The notes below the pieces were generated by a model that made no database searches, was not told the DNA's origin, and saw only the letters and a program-made list of their open reading frames with translations. A stretch of DNA of 13,614 bases, taken from assembly GCA_021817025.1 (NCBI GenBank), contig JAKAWF010000073.1:1-13614 (forward strand), given 5' to 3'. The position numbers were made by a program, and so were the translations under genes. Below are positions 13,327 to 13,614 of the stretch, in pieces; position 1 is the stretch's first letter, and each line of letters begins with the position of its first letter. This DNA comes from a bacterium (GTDB lineage Bacteria; Chloroflexota; Dormibacteria; UBA8260; Bog-877).

Positions 13327-13614
13327 GCTGGCCTTGACTGGTCGTAGGGCGCTCCTCGATGCGTACCCCAGGGAAGATGACCGGGTTCCAAAGCGGGAGT
13401 TCTTGGCGCTGGACCAGCACAGCTTCGGTGACCAGCTGGCCCTCGTCCGGGCCCACCAGCTCCGGGGTCAGATCTCTTACGTGATCGCCCGCGAGGAAAG
13501 CTGAGCTGAGCCCGCAATGCCGGCAGTGCGCCCAGTGGTGGCCGCTGGCGTGCTTGTCCGAGGACTTGAGGTGCGAAAGTTCGCTCCCGCAGCGCGGACA
13601 GCCAGATGAAGTTC
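13046..13614 (-). CDS. Partial zinc-ribbon reading frame running off the right edge
   Basis: The minus strand at the right edge encodes CPRCGSEL and, 25 residues after the first knuckle, CRHCGL, that is two CxxCG knuckles typical of a zinc ribbon. The frame is open from the window edge to a stop at 13046-13048. The N-terminus would be outside the window. The part beyond about 13330 lies opposite the toxin gene and reads Pro/Arg/Gly-rich, so it is unlikely to be translated as a real domain; the true gene may be truncated or frameshifted there. Only the first ~70 residues look protein-like. Function unknown. Confidence 0.3.
   Translation of the reverse strand, partial: TSSGCPRCGSELSHLKSSDKHASGHHWAHCRHCGLSSAFLAGDHVRDLTPELVGPDEGQLVTEAVLVQRQELPLWNPVIFPGVRIEERPTTSQGQLTSSSPEHPRRCQAEIRAWQRPPDRRHGRREARPRSLPQCQGGPRWGGGGRRRGSAQAAGQTGRNGAGGSLPGRRSPTGPRAPCQFGAGRPGH
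13264..13299. repeat. Perfect inverted repeat with 13-bp arms inside the toxin gene end
   Basis: GCCGTTGCCAGGC (13264-13276) pairs exactly with GCCTGGCAACGGC (13287-13299). The 10-base centre contains CGAA and TTCG, which continue the symmetry. The mRNA would form a strong hairpin about 25 bases before the toxin stop. Twelve bases of the left arm recur at 12478-12489. Origin unknown; a small palindromic insertion or a regulatory hairpin are both possible. Confidence 0.6.
13334..13504 (+). CDS. Possible small protein downstream of the toxin gene (56 residues)
   Basis: A TTG at 13334 preceded by AGGAGG (overlapping the toxin stop, spacing somewhat long) could begin a 56-residue protein beginning TGRRALLDAYPREDD after the start and ending ISYVIAREES. 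It has mixed charge, no membrane segment and no recognised domain. The main reason to note it is the strong Shine-Dalgarno-like sequence at the end of the toxin gene. It lies opposite the minus-strand zinc-ribbon frame; only one of the two is likely to be real. Confidence 0.25.
   Translation: MTGRRALLDAYPREDDRVPKREFLALDQHSFGDQLALVRAHQLRGQISYVIAREES

Noticed and set aside
1..13614. CRISPR array
   Set aside because: No regularly spaced repeats of 20-40 bases were seen; the only short repeats are the 10-12-bp ones after the tRNA.

Overview
The window is GC-rich DNA, probably from a monoderm bacterium of the Actinomycetota or the Chloroflexota/Dormibacterota type. This is inferred from the base composition, frequent GTG/TTG starts, and a Tad pilus operon that has CpaB but no secretin gene beside it. 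The lineage cannot be fixed from the sequence alone.

Layout. Positions 1-580 hold no intact gene. At the left edge are consecutive small hairpins, one capped by a GNRA tetraloop, and at about 200-492 (minus strand) lies a decayed IS607-family serine-recombinase start, spread over three frames. From 8851 down to 584 (minus strand) runs a compact ten-gene Tad/Flp-type pilus operon: cpaB, a cpaE/tadZ-like ATPase, cpaF/tadA, tadB, tadC, two TadE-like pseudopilins, a TadG-like protein, a second ParA/CpaE-like ATPase, and a small protein with a possible NTF2/Tim44-like fold. Most junctions are overlapping stop/start codons, so the genes are probably translationally coupled. The Flp pilin, prepilin peptidase and secretin are not in the window.

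Upstream of the pilus operon is an ECF-type sigma factor gene in the same direction (9616-9035). Divergent from it, sharing a 175-bp intergenic region, is a two-component pair on the plus strand: an OmpR-type response regulator (9792-10484) and a soluble PAS-containing histidine kinase (10481-11590). The physical grouping suggests, but does not prove, that these regulators control pilus expression. A tRNA-Lys(CTT) gene follows at 11605-11681.

Right part. Downstream of the tRNA is about 950 bp with no convincing gene. It contains degenerate tandem 10-bp units, a 10-bp direct repeat and a perfect palindrome whose core matches one upstream of cpaB; the arrangement looks like an old tRNA-associated integration site. 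It is followed by a type II toxin-antitoxin pair, Phd/YefM antitoxin plus RelE/ParE toxin (12640-13326), with a promoter so close to the ATG that the mRNA may be leaderless. The end of the toxin gene contains a perfect 13-bp-arm inverted repeat. The last 300 bp hold two mutually exclusive weak reading frames: a 56-codon plus-strand frame, and a minus-strand frame with a zinc ribbon that leaves the window.
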